In this document: positions 1 to 8,556 of the stretch, in pieces
How the letters are laid out: each line of letters starts with the position of its first letter
How positions within the stretch are numbered: position 1 is the stretch's first letter
From: UBA3263 sp964549975
GTDB lineage: Bacteria; Bacteroidota; Bacteroidia; Bacteroidales; Muribaculaceae
Assembly: GCA_964549975.1 (NCBI GenBank)
Contig: CAZJWM010000027.1
Location: 1 to 21,381, forward strand
DNA length: 21,381 bases
Reading direction: 5' to 3'
Made by a program: the position numbers and the translations under genes
The notes under the pieces: generated by a model
Told to the model about the DNA's origin: nothing
Database searches by the model: none
Seen by the model: the letters and a program-made list of their open reading frames with translations, nothing else

Positions 1-1079
1 ATGGCAAATTCCTCAAAGGAGTCGTGGTTGGAGGCGCGAAGCGAGGCTATGCGATTGGCCACGAGGAAGCCCTCCTCAAAGTCGCTATAGGCCTTGATGA
101 GTTCGATTTTGGTGCCTTTTTCGTTTTGCGAGAACACGCGTTTGGGGATTTGCTGGGTGTTTTTGGCAATGAGCGAATTGGCGGCGTTGGTGATGGTCTG
201 CGTGGAGCGATAGTTTTGCTCGAGTTTGAAGGTTTGGAGAGTGGGGTAGGTGTTTTGCAGATTGAGGATATTGTCGATGTTGGCGCCGCGAAAGGAGTAG
301 ATGCTCTGGTCGTCGTCGCCCACCACGCAGAGTTTGCCGCTGTCGCGTGTGAGCATCGTCACAATCAGATGTTGCGCGAAGTTGGTATCTTGATACTCGT
401 CGACAAGCACGTAGCGGAAAAACTCCTGATAGTGGTGGAGCACGTCGGGATTGTCGCGCAGCAACACGTTGGTGAAGTAGAGCAGGTCGTCGAAGTCCAT
501 GGCGTTAGCCACAAACAGGCGATTGCAATAGATGGCGTAGATCTGATAGATCATCGGGCGACGGGCGCGGCGATCGGCCTCGAGGATGGCCGACGAATTC
601 TTATACTGCTGGGGCCCGATGAGGGCGTTTTTGGCCGCGGAGATGGCGCCGTGGACCACCGCCGGCTTGTAGATTTTGTCGTCGAGGTCGAGGTCTTTGA
701 TGATGGTCTTGATCAGTGCACGCGAGTCGTCGGTGTCGTAGATGGTGAAACCGGGTTTGAAGCCGATGCGGTCTACGTGGTTGCGCAGCAGCCGACTGAA
801 AATGGAGTGAAACGTGCCCATCCACAGGCGCGATGCGGTGCGGGGGCCCACCATCTTCTCAATGCGTTGGCGCATTTCGCGAGCGGCTTTGTTGGTGAAG
901 GTGAGGGCCAGGATGCGCCAGGGCTCGAAGCCACCGTGGAGCAGATGGAGAATTTTGTAGGTAAGAACGCGAGTTTTGCCGGAACCCGCACCGGCGATGA
1001 CCAGTTCGGGGCCGGTGCTATACTCCACAGCGGCACGCTGGGCGGAGTTCAGGTCGTTGAGATATTCGTCTGAAGCCAT
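1..1079 (-). CDS. UvrD/PcrA-type ATP-dependent DNA helicase, N-terminal part (cut by window start)
   Basis: Superfamily 1 DNA helicase that unwinds DNA with ATP during repair or replication restart. The open frame runs from ATG at 1079 off the start of the window, giving about 359 codons of a protein that is usually 700-800 residues. Visible motifs in order are the Q-motif region LNSAQRAAV (10-18), Walker A GAGSGKT (30-36), motif Ia LTFTNKAAREM (59-69), Walker B DEYQDT (227-232), motif III GDDDQSIYSFRGA (254-266) and a motif IV YRS further on. The start was chosen because MASDEYLNDLNSAQ is a normal N-terminus for this family. The first 31 bp overlap the end of the upstream glycosyltransferase gene, so the two are probably co-transcribed. 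I see no purine-rich ribosome binding site. UvrD and PcrA cannot be separated without the C-terminal half. The family call is very secure. Confidence 0.95.
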   Translation of the reverse strand, partial: MASDEYLNDLNSAQRAAVEYSTGPELVIAGAGSGKTRVLTYKILHLLHGGFEPWRILALTFTNKAAREMRQRIEKMVGPRTASRLWMGTFHSIFSRLLRNHVDRIGFKPGFTIYDTDDSRALIKTIIKDLDLDDKIYKPAVVHGAISAAKNALIGPQQYKNSSAILEADRRARRPMIYQIYAIYCNRLFVANAMDFDDLLYFTNVLLRDNPDVLHHYQEFFRYVLVDEYQDTNFAQHLIVTMLTRDSGKLCVVGDDDQSIYSFRGANIDNILNLQNTYPTLQTFKLEQNYRSTQTITNAANSLIAKNTQQIPKRVFSQNEKGTKIELIKAYSDFEEGFLVANRIASLRASNHDSFEEFA

Positions 1080-1966
1080 TGCTTGATTGATTCGGAAATT
1101 TGCGGATAGGCGGCCAGCAGGGCCGAAAGTTGGCGGTTGTTGCCGCCATGATACACGTTGTCCAGTGCCAGCCCGTGTTGGTAGGTGCCTTGGTCGATGT
1201 CTACGTAGTCTTCGTTGATGGGGGAGTCGGTGGGCGATTTCATCACCAAGGTGCCGGCCAGACGCTCCATGGCCCAAAACCAGAGGTCGTCGGCCTTGGG
1301 GGCGAGGGCTGAGATGCGGTCGGTGCGGAGCACTTCGTCGGTGAAGCATCCCGCGGGATAGTAGACGCCGGCCACTCCGGTGGCTATGATGTCGGGGCGC
1401 GGCGCGGGGCAGTCGGTGACGGCCGTCCATTGGTCGCCGGCCTCGGTGAGCGAGAGCAGCTCGGGGCGCGGGGTGATGACGCAGCCGGGATGGCGCTCGG
1501 CGGTGGCCTGAAGGCGCTCCAGCAGGTTGGGGGCGTAGATGGCGTCGTCGTCGATGGTGACGATGGGCGGACGATTTTCAAGGCCCAGGAGGCGGAGAGT
1601 GGGGATAAGCTTTTTGAACGACTTGAGGTCTTCGCAGCGGCGAATTTCCAAGCCGCGCTCTGCCTGGCGCATCAAGGCGGGATTGGCCTCGGGGCGGTCT
1701 TGGTCGGTGAGCCAAAGGATGACGCGCTGCGGCGGCAGCGATTGGCGCACAATCGACTCGATGGCGCAGTGGACAAAGCCGAGGCGGCGGCCATAGGTGG
1801 TGAGCGACACCACGGGGCCCGGCCCGCCGCCTATGCGCGGGGCGTCGGCCTCGGCGCAGAGCGCCTCCATTTGGCGCTGACGCGCAAGGCGCTGCCGACG
1901 AACACGCCGCCGCTGACCGGTGAGCCACTGTTTGAGCTCAATCAGACGAATGTGGAGCGTGTTCAT
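1049..1966 (-). CDS. Glycosyltransferase-like protein with DDD motif (GT-A type)
   Basis: Predicted sugar transferase of 305 residues. An arginine-rich N-terminal stretch (about 15-35) is followed by VSLTTYGRR (53-61) and IESIVRQSLPPQRVILWL, the opening beta-alpha-beta of a GT-A fold. TIDDDAIY follows, with the acidic triplet at 139-141 as the likely metal and nucleotide-sugar binding DXD motif. There is no signal peptide or membrane segment, so it is probably cytosolic and may sit on the inner membrane face through its basic N-terminus. The donor and acceptor cannot be inferred. Its start overlaps the cdaA stop by 4 bp and its end overlaps the helicase start by 31 bp, which points to a single transcript. 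The fold call is fairly confident; the exact family is not. Confidence 0.78.
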   Translation of the reverse strand: MNTLHIRLIELKQWLTGQRRRVRRQRLARQRQMEALCAEADAPRIGGGPGPVVSLTTYGRRLGFVHCAIESIVRQSLPPQRVILWLTDQDRPEANPALMRQAERGLEIRRCEDLKSFKKLIPTLRLLGLENRPPIVTIDDDAIYAPNLLERLQATAERHPGCVITPRPELLSLTEAGDQWTAVTDCPAPRPDIIATGVAGVYYPAGCFTDEVLRTDRISALAPKADDLWFWAMERLAGTLVMKSPTDSPINEDYVDIDQGTYQHGLALDNVYHGGNNRQLSALLAAYPQISESIKQWLQTNISTT

Positions 1967-2757
1967 TGACGATTGTCGAAAAATTCGGTGAGATATTTCT
2001 CCAGTTCGGTGGAGTCAACGTGGGTGCGCAGTTCGCCGCGATAGGCCAAGGTGACACCGCCGGTCTCTTCGCTCACCACCACGGCCATGGCGTCGGTGGC
2101 TTGCGCTATGCCCATGGCGGAGCGGTGGCGCAGGCCCATGGAGCGCGGAATGGAGGTGTCGTGGCTCACGGGCAGGATGCATCCGGCGGCCATGATGCGA
2201 TTGGCCTTGTTGATGATCATGGCTCCGTCGTGGAGCGGGGAGTTCTTGAAGAAGATGTTTTCGATGAGGCGCGAGTTGAGGCGGGCGTCGATGACGTCGC
2301 CGGTCTTGACGTAGGAGTCGAGCGAGACGTCGCCGGCCAAGACAATCAGCGCACCGGTGCGCGAACGGGCCATGTTCATGCAGGCATAAACTATGGGCAT
2401 CACCACGCGATGGAGGGCGTCGGCGCCGAGGCTCTCGCCGTCGGAATGTTTGCGGAAGAAGAATTTGCGGAGATTTTTGAGCTGTTGATGCGACCCCACC
2501 TCCTCCAAGAAACGCTTGATTTGCTCCTGAAAGATGATGACCAACACCAACAGGCCCACGCTCATACACTTGTCGAGAATCGTGCCTATAAGGCGCATTC
2601 CAAGGATTTCCGACGTGACGAGCCACACCCCGATGAACGCGAGCACACCGAGGAATATGTTCTTGGTGCCCGACTGCTTCATCAGCTTATAGAGCCAAAA
2701 GAGCAGCAGCGCCACGAACAACACGTCTATCGCATCTTTTATTCCGAAAGATATCAT
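1963..2757 (-). CDS. cdaA: Diadenylate cyclase CdaA (c-di-AMP synthase)
   Basis: Makes cyclic di-AMP from two ATP molecules at the inner membrane. The 264-residue protein has three N-terminal membrane segments (about 8-25, 33-48 and 55-76), a linker with FQEQIKRFLEEVG (76-88), and a DAC domain with both signature motifs: DGA at 177-179 and RHR at 210-212 within GLRHRSAMG. Length and layout match the CdaA (DacA) class rather than DisA, which has extra DNA-binding domains. No YbbR-domain partner (CdaR) and no folP lie next to it here. A TAACTTTG motif at 2774-2781 on the same strand could give it its own promoter, so it may head a cdaA-glycosyltransferase-helicase transcript. c-di-AMP commonly controls potassium uptake and wall homeostasis; its targets here are unknown. 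Confidence 0.95.
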   Translation of the reverse strand: MISFGIKDAIDVLFVALLLFWLYKLMKQSGTKNIFLGVLAFIGVWLVTSEILGMRLIGTILDKCMSVGLLVLVIIFQEQIKRFLEEVGSHQQLKNLRKFFFRKHSDGESLGADALHRVVMPIVYACMNMARSRTGALIVLAGDVSLDSYVKTGDVIDARLNSRLIENIFFKNSPLHDGAMIINKANRIMAAGCILPVSHDTSIPRSMGLRHRSAMGIAQATDAMAVVVSEETGGVTLAYRGELRTHVDSTELEKYLTEFFDNRQ

Positions 2758-2773
2758 GGTTAATTGCTATCCA

Positions 2774-2807
2774 CAAAGTTACGCTTTTTCTGCGAATTTC
2801 CGCCAAA
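2774..2807 (-). promoter_or_regulatory. Candidate Bacteroidota promoter for cdaA
   Basis: On the minus strand TAACTTTG (2774-2781) matches the Bacteroidota -7 element TAnnTTTG, 16 nt before the cdaA start codon. A TTTG (2804-2807) lies 22 nt further upstream, slightly longer than the usual 19-20 spacing. Start of transcription would fall near 2768, giving a short leader. The -7 match is good and the -33 match is weak. Confidence 0.45.
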
Positions 2808-2824
2808 AAAGTGTGGTGAATTCG

Positions 2825-3313
2825 TCAGAAGGTGAGGCGATAGTCCTGCCGCGGCAGGCCGTGGCGATTCACGGCTATGCCCACGCGGCCGTTGGTGAAG
2901 GTCATTCCGCCGGGCCAACGGCTCTGCAGGGTGCGCCAGCCGTTGCGACGGGTGCCGCGCACAAAGAGGAGCGGAGTGTCGGTTGGCAGGGTGTCGGCCG
3001 AGGAGGTCCACACGGTCATCTCGGCGTCGGCCGGGGAGTTGACCAAGGTGACCGTCGGCAGCGCCATCTTCACCACGTCGGACCCGCGGCCCACCACGCA
3101 CACACGCCCGGGGTGGAAAAACACCAGGGTGCGATAGAGCAGGCGCGCGTCGCGCTCGCCTATGGAGGCGCCGGAGAGCCGCTCAAAGTCGTAGTAGGGC
3201 AGCGTCTCGCGGAGCACCCGCGTGATGAAGTGGTAGGCAAACGGCGAGTGCACGCCGAAACCGTGGTTCACACGGTAGCGGCGCACTCGGCTCAATATTC
3301 TGTGGATGTTCAT
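2825..3313 (-). CDS. Shortened methyltransferase-like Bacteroidota protein, function unknown
   Basis: A 162-residue protein whose N-terminus (VNHGFGVHSPFAYHFITRVL, 15-34) resembles the opening of a Bacteroidota family usually annotated as class I SAM-dependent methyltransferases. Its C-terminus (GGMTFTNGRVGIAV and LPRQDYRL) also resembles the end of that family. From memory, full-length members are about 230-260 residues. Here the middle, which should carry the Rossmann core and glycine-rich SAM loop, is contracted to a short VCVVGRGSDVV strand (about 91-101) and a weak remainder. It may therefore have lost catalysis. The start overlaps the YfhO-type gene stop by 4 bp (3310-3313), indicating translational coupling. 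The frame is intact, so it is not an obvious pseudogene. The family assignment is from recall and moderate; the activity is unknown. Confidence 0.6.
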   Translation of the reverse strand: MNIHRILSRVRRYRVNHGFGVHSPFAYHFITRVLRETLPYYDFERLSGASIGERDARLLYRTLVFFHPGRVCVVGRGSDVVKMALPTVTLVNSPADAEMTVWTSSADTLPTDTPLLFVRGTRRNGWRTLQSRWPGGMTFTNGRVGIAVNRHGLPRQDYRLTF

Positions 3314-5775
3314 TCCTGCTCTTGGGGGCGGCGAGAGAAGTTAACGAGGGCTCCGGCCGCAGCGGCGATGAGCAGAGCAAAGGTGAGGGCTATGGCCACG
3401 GTGGCCACGGTGTTGGTGGTGGAAATGGCTTGCGGCTTGAATTCCATCACCACTTGGTGGCGTCCGGCGGGCAGGCGCATGGCGCGGAGCACGTAGTTGA
3501 CGCGACCAATCTCCGCAGGGGTGCCGTCAACTGTGGCTGTCCATCCGGGGAAGTAGATTTCGGAGAAGACGGCCACGCCGCCGTCGCTGCTGCCAACGTC
3601 GTAGGTCATGCGGTTGGGACGATAGTCGGTGAGGCGCACGTAGGCGATGCTGTCGGGGCGGATGGGCTCGGTGCCGAGGGTGGAGGCAAAGGCGCGGTCG
3701 GCCACGGCGGTGGTGCGCGGGTTGAGGCTGTCGAGGGCGGCCATTTCGGCGTCGGCCCCGTCAACGTAGTCCAAACGGTCAACAAACCAGCCGTTGCCCA
3801 GGGCGTCGGGGTTGTATTCGGGCAGGGTGTCGGGGCTGACAATCACGTAGCGTGTGTTGAGCATATTGATGACGGCAGGGTTCATTTGGCGCATCATCTG
3901 GCGCTCAATGAGGTCTTGATAGCGGGTGAGTTTTGCGGCATGATAGCCACCGATGGCTTTGTGGAAATAGCTCGAGGTGGAGGAGCTGAAGCCGGGGATG
4001 TCGAGCACACGGAAGTCGGGGTCGGTGTCTTGCAGGATGGCGCGGTCGGCCACCGAGGGGGTGAAGCCCTGCGCGGGTTGCGGCTCGGTGAAGCTGTCGG
4101 AGGAGAGGTAGCGCTTGTCCACGGTGTAGAGGTCCACCAGGGTGATGACGCCCACGGCGGCAATGGTGGCGGTGCTGCCAATCTTTTCGCGTTTGTAGAG
4201 CCAGAGGGCGCCGCCGCCGAGAAGCAGGATGATGAGCGAACGGATGGCGTCGGACTTGATCATCTGCTCGCGCGCGGCCATGACGGTTTGGGCGAGTTCA
4301 CCGGAGATGTGGGCGCCATAGTAGCTCTCCACTTGGCTAATCACGGCATAGTCGTTGCCGTTGAGGATGCTGACAAAGAGCTTGGGCATGACAATGAAAA
4401 TCAAGCAGATGACGCTCAGCGTGCCAAAGGTGTAGAGCAGTTGTCGCTGATTGATTTTGCGGGGCTCGCTGATGAGTTGCGCAAGGGCCAACACGGCCAA
4501 CAGCGGTATGGTGAGTTCGGCAATGACGAGGATGCTCTCCACGGCGCGAAACTTCGTGTACATGGGCATGAAGCTTATGAAGAGGTCGGTGAACCACTGC
4601 ATGTTGCGGCCCAGAGCCAGGCCCATCGACAGGAGCGTCAGCACCAGCAGAGCCCACTTCAGCGGCCCCTTGACGGTGAAGACGCCCAACACGAACAGGG
4701 CGAAAATCAGTGCACCCACATAGACGGGGCCGTTGGTGCCCTCTTCGCCGCCGAAATATTGCGAGAAGTAGGGGAGCAGCGCGTCGGTCTGCTTGGGCGA
4801 GGCGGTGTTGACTTGGTCGATGGTCATGGGGCGCATACGGCCGTCGATGGGGCGAGCCGAGGCGCCGCCGTTGATGTTGGGCACCAGCAGGGAGAACATC
4901 TCCGAACGGCCGTAGCTGTAGGCGGTGATGTAGTTGCGGTCGAGGCCACCGGTGGCGTCGTCGCCTTGGGGCGAGGTGAGTTCGGAGTGGCCGCCGCGTA
5001 TGGTGAGTTTGGAGTATTCGTAGGTGTTGTAGAGCGAGGGGAGGTTGGCGGCGATGCCCACGCCCAAGGCGCAGAGGGCCACCACCGACGAAATCAGCCA
5101 CGAGCGCATCTGCTTGTTGCGGAAGGCTTCAACGCCCAGAGCGATGACCAGTCCGAGAATCACCCAGCCGAAATAGTAGGTCATCTGCACGTGGTTATTG
5201 AGCAGCTGCATGGCAAACGAGAGGGCCGTCAACCCGGCGCCCCAAAGGCGTCGGCCGCGGTAGATGAGGATGAGTCCGGCAAGCGTGGGGGGCACGTAGG
5301 CCACGGTGGCAAACTTCCAGATGTGGCCGGCGCCTATGAGTATGACGAAATAGCTGGAGAAGCCCCAAGCCACGGCGCCGAGCAGCGCCACGGGCCAGCG
5401 CATGCGCATCACCAGCAGCAGAATCAACATGCCCAACATCATCATGGCCAGGAGGTTTGACGGCGCGGGCAGGCCCAGGCCAAAGAGGGTGTTCACCCAC
5501 TTCAGTAGCGAGGTGGAGGCGTAGGCCGGCGAGATTTGATAGGTGGGCATGCCGCTGAAGAGCGAGTTGGTCCAATAGGAGGTCTCGCCTGTTTTAGCGG
5601 CATATTCTTGGATTTCGTGGCCGTTGGCAAGGCCGGTTTGCATATCGCTTTGCATGAGCACACGGCCCTGCGAGGCATCGGGGTAGAAGAAGGCGAAGGC
5701 TATCACGAAGATAGCCACCACCGCCAATATCGGTCCCCACACGCAGGGACGTTTAAGCTGTTGAGTGAGTTGCAT
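3310..5775 (-). CDS. YfhO-family polytopic membrane protein
   Basis: Large membrane protein of 821 residues related to YfhO-type GT-C-fold proteins, which in other bacteria take part in glycosylation of lipoteichoic acid or other surface polymers from lipid-linked donors. A first membrane segment at about 13-30 is followed by an extracytoplasmic loop with SDMQTG and WTNSLFSGMP, the acidic and aromatic region typical of the family. About ten more hydrophobic segments follow, then a soluble C-terminal domain with a last membrane helix near 785-808. In Bacteroidales such proteins are usual at this length. It lies 18 bp downstream of manC and overlaps the next gene by 4 bp, so an operon supplying mannose-derived donors and a membrane glycosylation step is plausible. 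The substrate is not known. Confidence 0.85.
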   Translation of the reverse strand: MQLTQQLKRPCVWGPILAVVAIFVIAFAFFYPDASQGRVLMQSDMQTGLANGHEIQEYAAKTGETSYWTNSLFSGMPTYQISPAYASTSLLKWVNTLFGLGLPAPSNLLAMMMLGMLILLLVMRMRWPVALLGAVAWGFSSYFVILIGAGHIWKFATVAYVPPTLAGLILIYRGRRLWGAGLTALSFAMQLLNNHVQMTYYFGWVILGLVIALGVEAFRNKQMRSWLISSVVALCALGVGIAANLPSLYNTYEYSKLTIRGGHSELTSPQGDDATGGLDRNYITAYSYGRSEMFSLLVPNINGGASARPIDGRMRPMTIDQVNTASPKQTDALLPYFSQYFGGEEGTNGPVYVGALIFALFVLGVFTVKGPLKWALLVLTLLSMGLALGRNMQWFTDLFISFMPMYTKFRAVESILVIAELTIPLLAVLALAQLISEPRKINQRQLLYTFGTLSVICLIFIVMPKLFVSILNGNDYAVISQVESYYGAHISGELAQTVMAAREQMIKSDAIRSLIILLLGGGALWLYKREKIGSTATIAAVGVITLVDLYTVDKRYLSSDSFTEPQPAQGFTPSVADRAILQDTDPDFRVLDIPGFSSSTSSYFHKAIGGYHAAKLTRYQDLIERQMMRQMNPAVINMLNTRYVIVSPDTLPEYNPDALGNGWFVDRLDYVDGADAEMAALDSLNPRTTAVADRAFASTLGTEPIRPDSIAYVRLTDYRPNRMTYDVGSSDGGVAVFSEIYFPGWTATVDGTPAEIGRVNYVLRAMRLPAGRHQVVMEFKPQAISTTNTVATVAIALTFALLIAAAAGALVNFSRRPQEQE

Positions 5776-5793
5776 TTAGCTGAGTTGAAGGGA

Positions 5794-6891
5794 TTATAGA
5801 TATTTTTCGCCGTCGCATTGGCGAACATCGTTGACGTATTGACGAATCTGTTGTTCGTGGGCTATGGGGCAGATGAGAAGCACGTCGTCGGAGTCGGCCA
5901 CGATGAAGTCGCTCAGGCCGTCGGCCACGATGAGTTTCTCGCGATTTGTCTCGGAGAAGATGCTGTTGGAGGTGGAGTAGGTCATCACACGGCAGCCCTG
6001 AGTGACGTTGCCTTGGGCATTGCGCGGGGAGTTGTCGCGCAGGGAGCTCCATGTGCCCAGGTCGCTCCAGCCGAAGTCCACGCGCTCCACATACACATTG
6101 CGGGCCTTTTCCATCAGGGCATAGTCGATGCTCACACCGGGGCAGGCGGCAAATTCGCGGTTGATGAAGTCGGCTTCGCGTTCGGTGCCGAAGTCGTCAA
6201 CTCCGCGGGCAAAGCGTGAGGCTATTTCGGGGGCATATTCGGCCAGTGCGCCAATCAGCGTGGCAGCTCGCCAGAGGAAGATGCCGGAGTTCCAGAGGAA
6301 TTCGCCGGTGGAGATGAACACTTTGGCCAACTCCACGTTGGGCTTCTCGGTGAAGGTCTTCACGCGATGGATGTCGCCCTCGGCGGTGGGGCCCATCTGG
6401 ATGTAGCCGTAGCCGGTTTCGGGGCGATTGGGGGCGATGCCCAAGGTGAGCAGGGCCTCGTTGCTCTCCACGAAGTCGAGACCCGTGGCGATGCAGCGCT
6501 GAAATTCCACCTCGCGAGTGATGAGATGGTCGGCGGGGCATACCACCATCGAAGCTTGCGGATCGCGGGCCAGTATGTGGTGGGCGGCCCAAGCGATGCA
6601 GGGGGCGGTGTTGCGGCGCGCGGGCTCGAGCAACACCTGCTCGGGGCTGAGGCCGGGAATCTGCTCGTGGATCATGGGGGCATAGACCTCGTTGGTGACG
6701 AAGATCACGTTGTCGTGCGGCACCAGCGGCAGAATGCGGTCGTAGGTCATCTGCAGCAGCGAGCGGCCCGTGCCCATGAAGTCGATAAACTGTTTGGGAC
6801 GGTTTTCGCGGCTCGAAGGCCAGAAGCGGGAGCCAACGCCGCCGCACATGATCACGCAGTATCTATGTTGAGAGGTTTCTTGTTTCGTCAT
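5794..6891 (-). CDS. manC: Mannose-1-phosphate guanylyltransferase (GDP-mannose pyrophosphorylase)
   Basis: Cytosolic enzyme that makes GDP-mannose from GTP and mannose-1-phosphate, feeding capsule, O-antigen, fucose and glycoprotein sugar synthesis. The 365-residue protein has the nucleotidyltransferase signature GGVGSRFWPSSR (17-28) with PKQF (32-35), PADHLI in the nucleotide pocket, TEKPNVELA for sugar phosphate binding, and GEFLWNSGIFLWRA. It has only the transferase and left-handed helix part and lacks the C-terminal phosphomannose isomerase domain of bifunctional enzymes (about 475 residues). It is followed at 18 bp by the YfhO-type gene. The 59-bp gap upstream contains only an imperfect promoter-like TATCTTG, so it may be read together with the DUF4301 gene. 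Confidence 0.93.
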   Translation of the reverse strand: MTKQETSQHRYCVIMCGGVGSRFWPSSRENRPKQFIDFMGTGRSLLQMTYDRILPLVPHDNVIFVTNEVYAPMIHEQIPGLSPEQVLLEPARRNTAPCIAWAAHHILARDPQASMVVCPADHLITREVEFQRCIATGLDFVESNEALLTLGIAPNRPETGYGYIQMGPTAEGDIHRVKTFTEKPNVELAKVFISTGEFLWNSGIFLWRAATLIGALAEYAPEIASRFARGVDDFGTEREADFINREFAACPGVSIDYALMEKARNVYVERVDFGWSDLGTWSSLRDNSPRNAQGNVTQGCRVMTYSTSNSIFSETNREKLIVADGLSDFIVADSDDVLLICPIAHEQQIRQYVNDVRQCDGEKYL

Positions 6892-6950
6892 AATCTGAAA
6901 TTCAAGATATTAGTGAATGGGGTGTAACTATTTTTATATGGGGTTCGGCG

Positions 6951-8471
6951 TCAGGCCTGCGGCTGATGGGTGGGGCGCAGCAGGTCGTTGACGGTTTTAA
7001 CGGGATTGAAGGTTGAGGCGGGCACTTCCACGAAGATGGTGTTCCAGTCGCTCATGGCGCCGTTCCAGAGGCCGGGGAGTTCGAGGGCCTGAAGGTCGCG
7101 GCCGGCCGCCGATTTTTGGGAGATGAAGCCGGTGGCGGGGTCCACGTGGTCGCGCAGGGTGTAGGTGTGGCCTTGCGGGTCTTGGATGTAGCACACCAGG
7201 TCTACGGGGTTGAAGTGCGTTGCCTTGGCCATCATCGCCTTATAGTCGGCGTTTGCCGGGTCAATCTGATGGCTTTCGAGGATTTGAGGCGAGGCGGAGC
7301 CGTCGGGGTTGACGGCGATGTAGGGGCCGCCGCCGGGTTCGCCTTCGTTGACCACCATGCCGCAGACGCGCAGTGGGCGGTTGAACTTGGCGCGGAGATA
7401 GGCGCGCAGGGCCGGGGTGTCCATCGTGGCGATGGAGGGGTCGGTGGTCTGCAGGGTGTCGCCCAGGAAGGTGACCATCTCTTGGAGGCGCTGCTCTGAG
7501 CAGGTGTCAACTTCCGAGAGGAAGCCAACGATGGCGTCGTGAACTGTGATGAGATGTCCGGCAAGCACTTTTTTCCACTCCACGGTGGAGGCGCGCAGAT
7601 GATCGGGCACCACGTTGTCGATATTTTTCACGAAGACCACGGGCTGAGGAATCTCGCCGAGGTTTTCAATCAGTGCGCCGTGGCCGCCGGGACGGAAAAG
7701 CAGGTTGCCGTCGGCGGTGCGGAAGGCGGTGCCGTCGGGGTTGGCGGCGATGGTGTCGGTGGAGCTACGCTGCTCTGAGAGGGTGGCGGAGATTTTCACA
7801 CCGGCAGCCTTCTCGGCGGCGGGGATGGCTGCGGCGAGTTTGTCGGTGAAGAGGCCGCGATGGGCGGGACTCACGGTGAAGTGGAGATGAAGGGTGCCGC
7901 CGGGGGCCACTGCCGTGGCTATGCCTTCGCTGATCTGCTCATCCACGGGGGTGTGGGCGCCGCCGGCATAGGCGTGAAATTGGAGCATACCCTTGGGGAG
8001 TTGGCCATAGTTGAGGCCCTGCTCCTTGATGATGGCGGCAATGAGTTCTTTATATCGTCCGGCTGCGCGAAGGCCCGTGGCGTCGAGACCGTAGAGGCGT
8101 TGGCAGGCGTCGTTCAGAGCCGGATAGAAGGCAAATTGCTCAATACGGTCGATGACTTCACGCACCTCGGCTTTGGGCTCGGAGCTCTCGCCGTCGACGA
8201 AGGCAAAGAGCGACTTAAACATGCGCGAGGCGGCACCGCTGGCGGGCACAAACTTGCACGCCTCGCCACCATGCGCCAGATATTTCTCCCAGCGAGCTGT
8301 GGCCTGCGCCTTCTGCTCGGGGCTCAGGCGCATGATGCCGTGGCCGGGTGTGGCGGAGCCTTTGAGGGTGAGATACGGGAATCCGGTGGTGAAACGCTGT
8401 AGCTGAGAGAGGGCCTGCTCGGCAGTGATACCCTTGGCTTGCAGCAGCTTAAGGTCGGTGTCGGTGAACAT
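6951..8471 (-). CDS. DUF4301 family protein
   Basis: A 506-residue cytosolic protein that I recognise as the DUF4301 family, widespread in Bacteroidota and without a settled function. Characteristic stretches are CKFVPASGAASRMFKSL (72-88), the glycine-rich RPGGHGALIENL near the middle, and CGMVVNEGEPGGGPY in the second half. There is no signal peptide or membrane segment. The VPASGAASRMFK loop resembles phosphate-binding or nucleotide-sugar-handling loops, but that is only a visual impression. It starts the minus-strand run towards manC and is divergent from the Alg14-like gene, sharing a 119-bp intergenic region. A leader hairpin and a -7-like motif lie upstream. The family call is strong; no function is claimed. 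Confidence 0.9.
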   Translation of the reverse strand: MFTDTDLKLLQAKGITAEQALSQLQRFTTGFPYLTLKGSATPGHGIMRLSPEQKAQATARWEKYLAHGGEACKFVPASGAASRMFKSLFAFVDGESSEPKAEVREVIDRIEQFAFYPALNDACQRLYGLDATGLRAAGRYKELIAAIIKEQGLNYGQLPKGMLQFHAYAGGAHTPVDEQISEGIATAVAPGGTLHLHFTVSPAHRGLFTDKLAAAIPAAEKAAGVKISATLSEQRSSTDTIAANPDGTAFRTADGNLLFRPGGHGALIENLGEIPQPVVFVKNIDNVVPDHLRASTVEWKKVLAGHLITVHDAIVGFLSEVDTCSEQRLQEMVTFLGDTLQTTDPSIATMDTPALRAYLRAKFNRPLRVCGMVVNEGEPGGGPYIAVNPDGSASPQILESHQIDPANADYKAMMAKATHFNPVDLVCYIQDPQGHTYTLRDHVDPATGFISQKSAAGRDLQALELPGLWNGAMSDWNTIFVEVPASTFNPVKTVNDLLRPTHQPQA

Positions 8472-8518
8472 ATTGATTCGACTGGTTGATGGGTTGATTG
8501 GGCTTTGGGTTTGATTGT

Positions 8519-8535
8519 AGACACGCAGTGTGTCT
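8519..8535 (-). other. Hairpin at the predicted 5' end of the DUF4301 transcript
   Basis: AGACAC (8519-8524) and GTGTCT (8530-8535) form a perfect 6-bp inverted repeat around a 5-nt loop. If transcription starts from the -7-like motif at 8539-8546, the hairpin would lie at the extreme 5' end of the DUF4301 mRNA. It could stabilise the message or act as an operator. This is seen in sequence only. Confidence 0.35.
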
Positions 8536-8538
8536 CCA

Positions 8539-8546
8539 CAAAATTA
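8539..8546 (-). promoter_or_regulatory. Candidate -7 element for the DUF4301 gene
   Basis: On the minus strand TAATTTTG matches TAnnTTTG, about 68 nt upstream of the DUF4301 start. I find no clear TTG at -33, so support is partial. It lies back to back with the plus-strand promoter of the Alg14-like gene. Confidence 0.35.
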
Positions 8547-8556
8547 CCATAAATTT

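Noticed and set aside
24..1073. A 349-codon plus-strand open frame opposite the helicase
   Set aside because: The minus strand encodes a complete set of UvrD motifs across the whole stretch; the plus frame is antisense.
3322..5460. A 712-codon plus-strand open frame opposite the YfhO-type gene
   Set aside because: It is rich in Gly, His, Glu and Val without any domain, and mirrors the codon bias of the minus-strand gene, which has clear family motifs.
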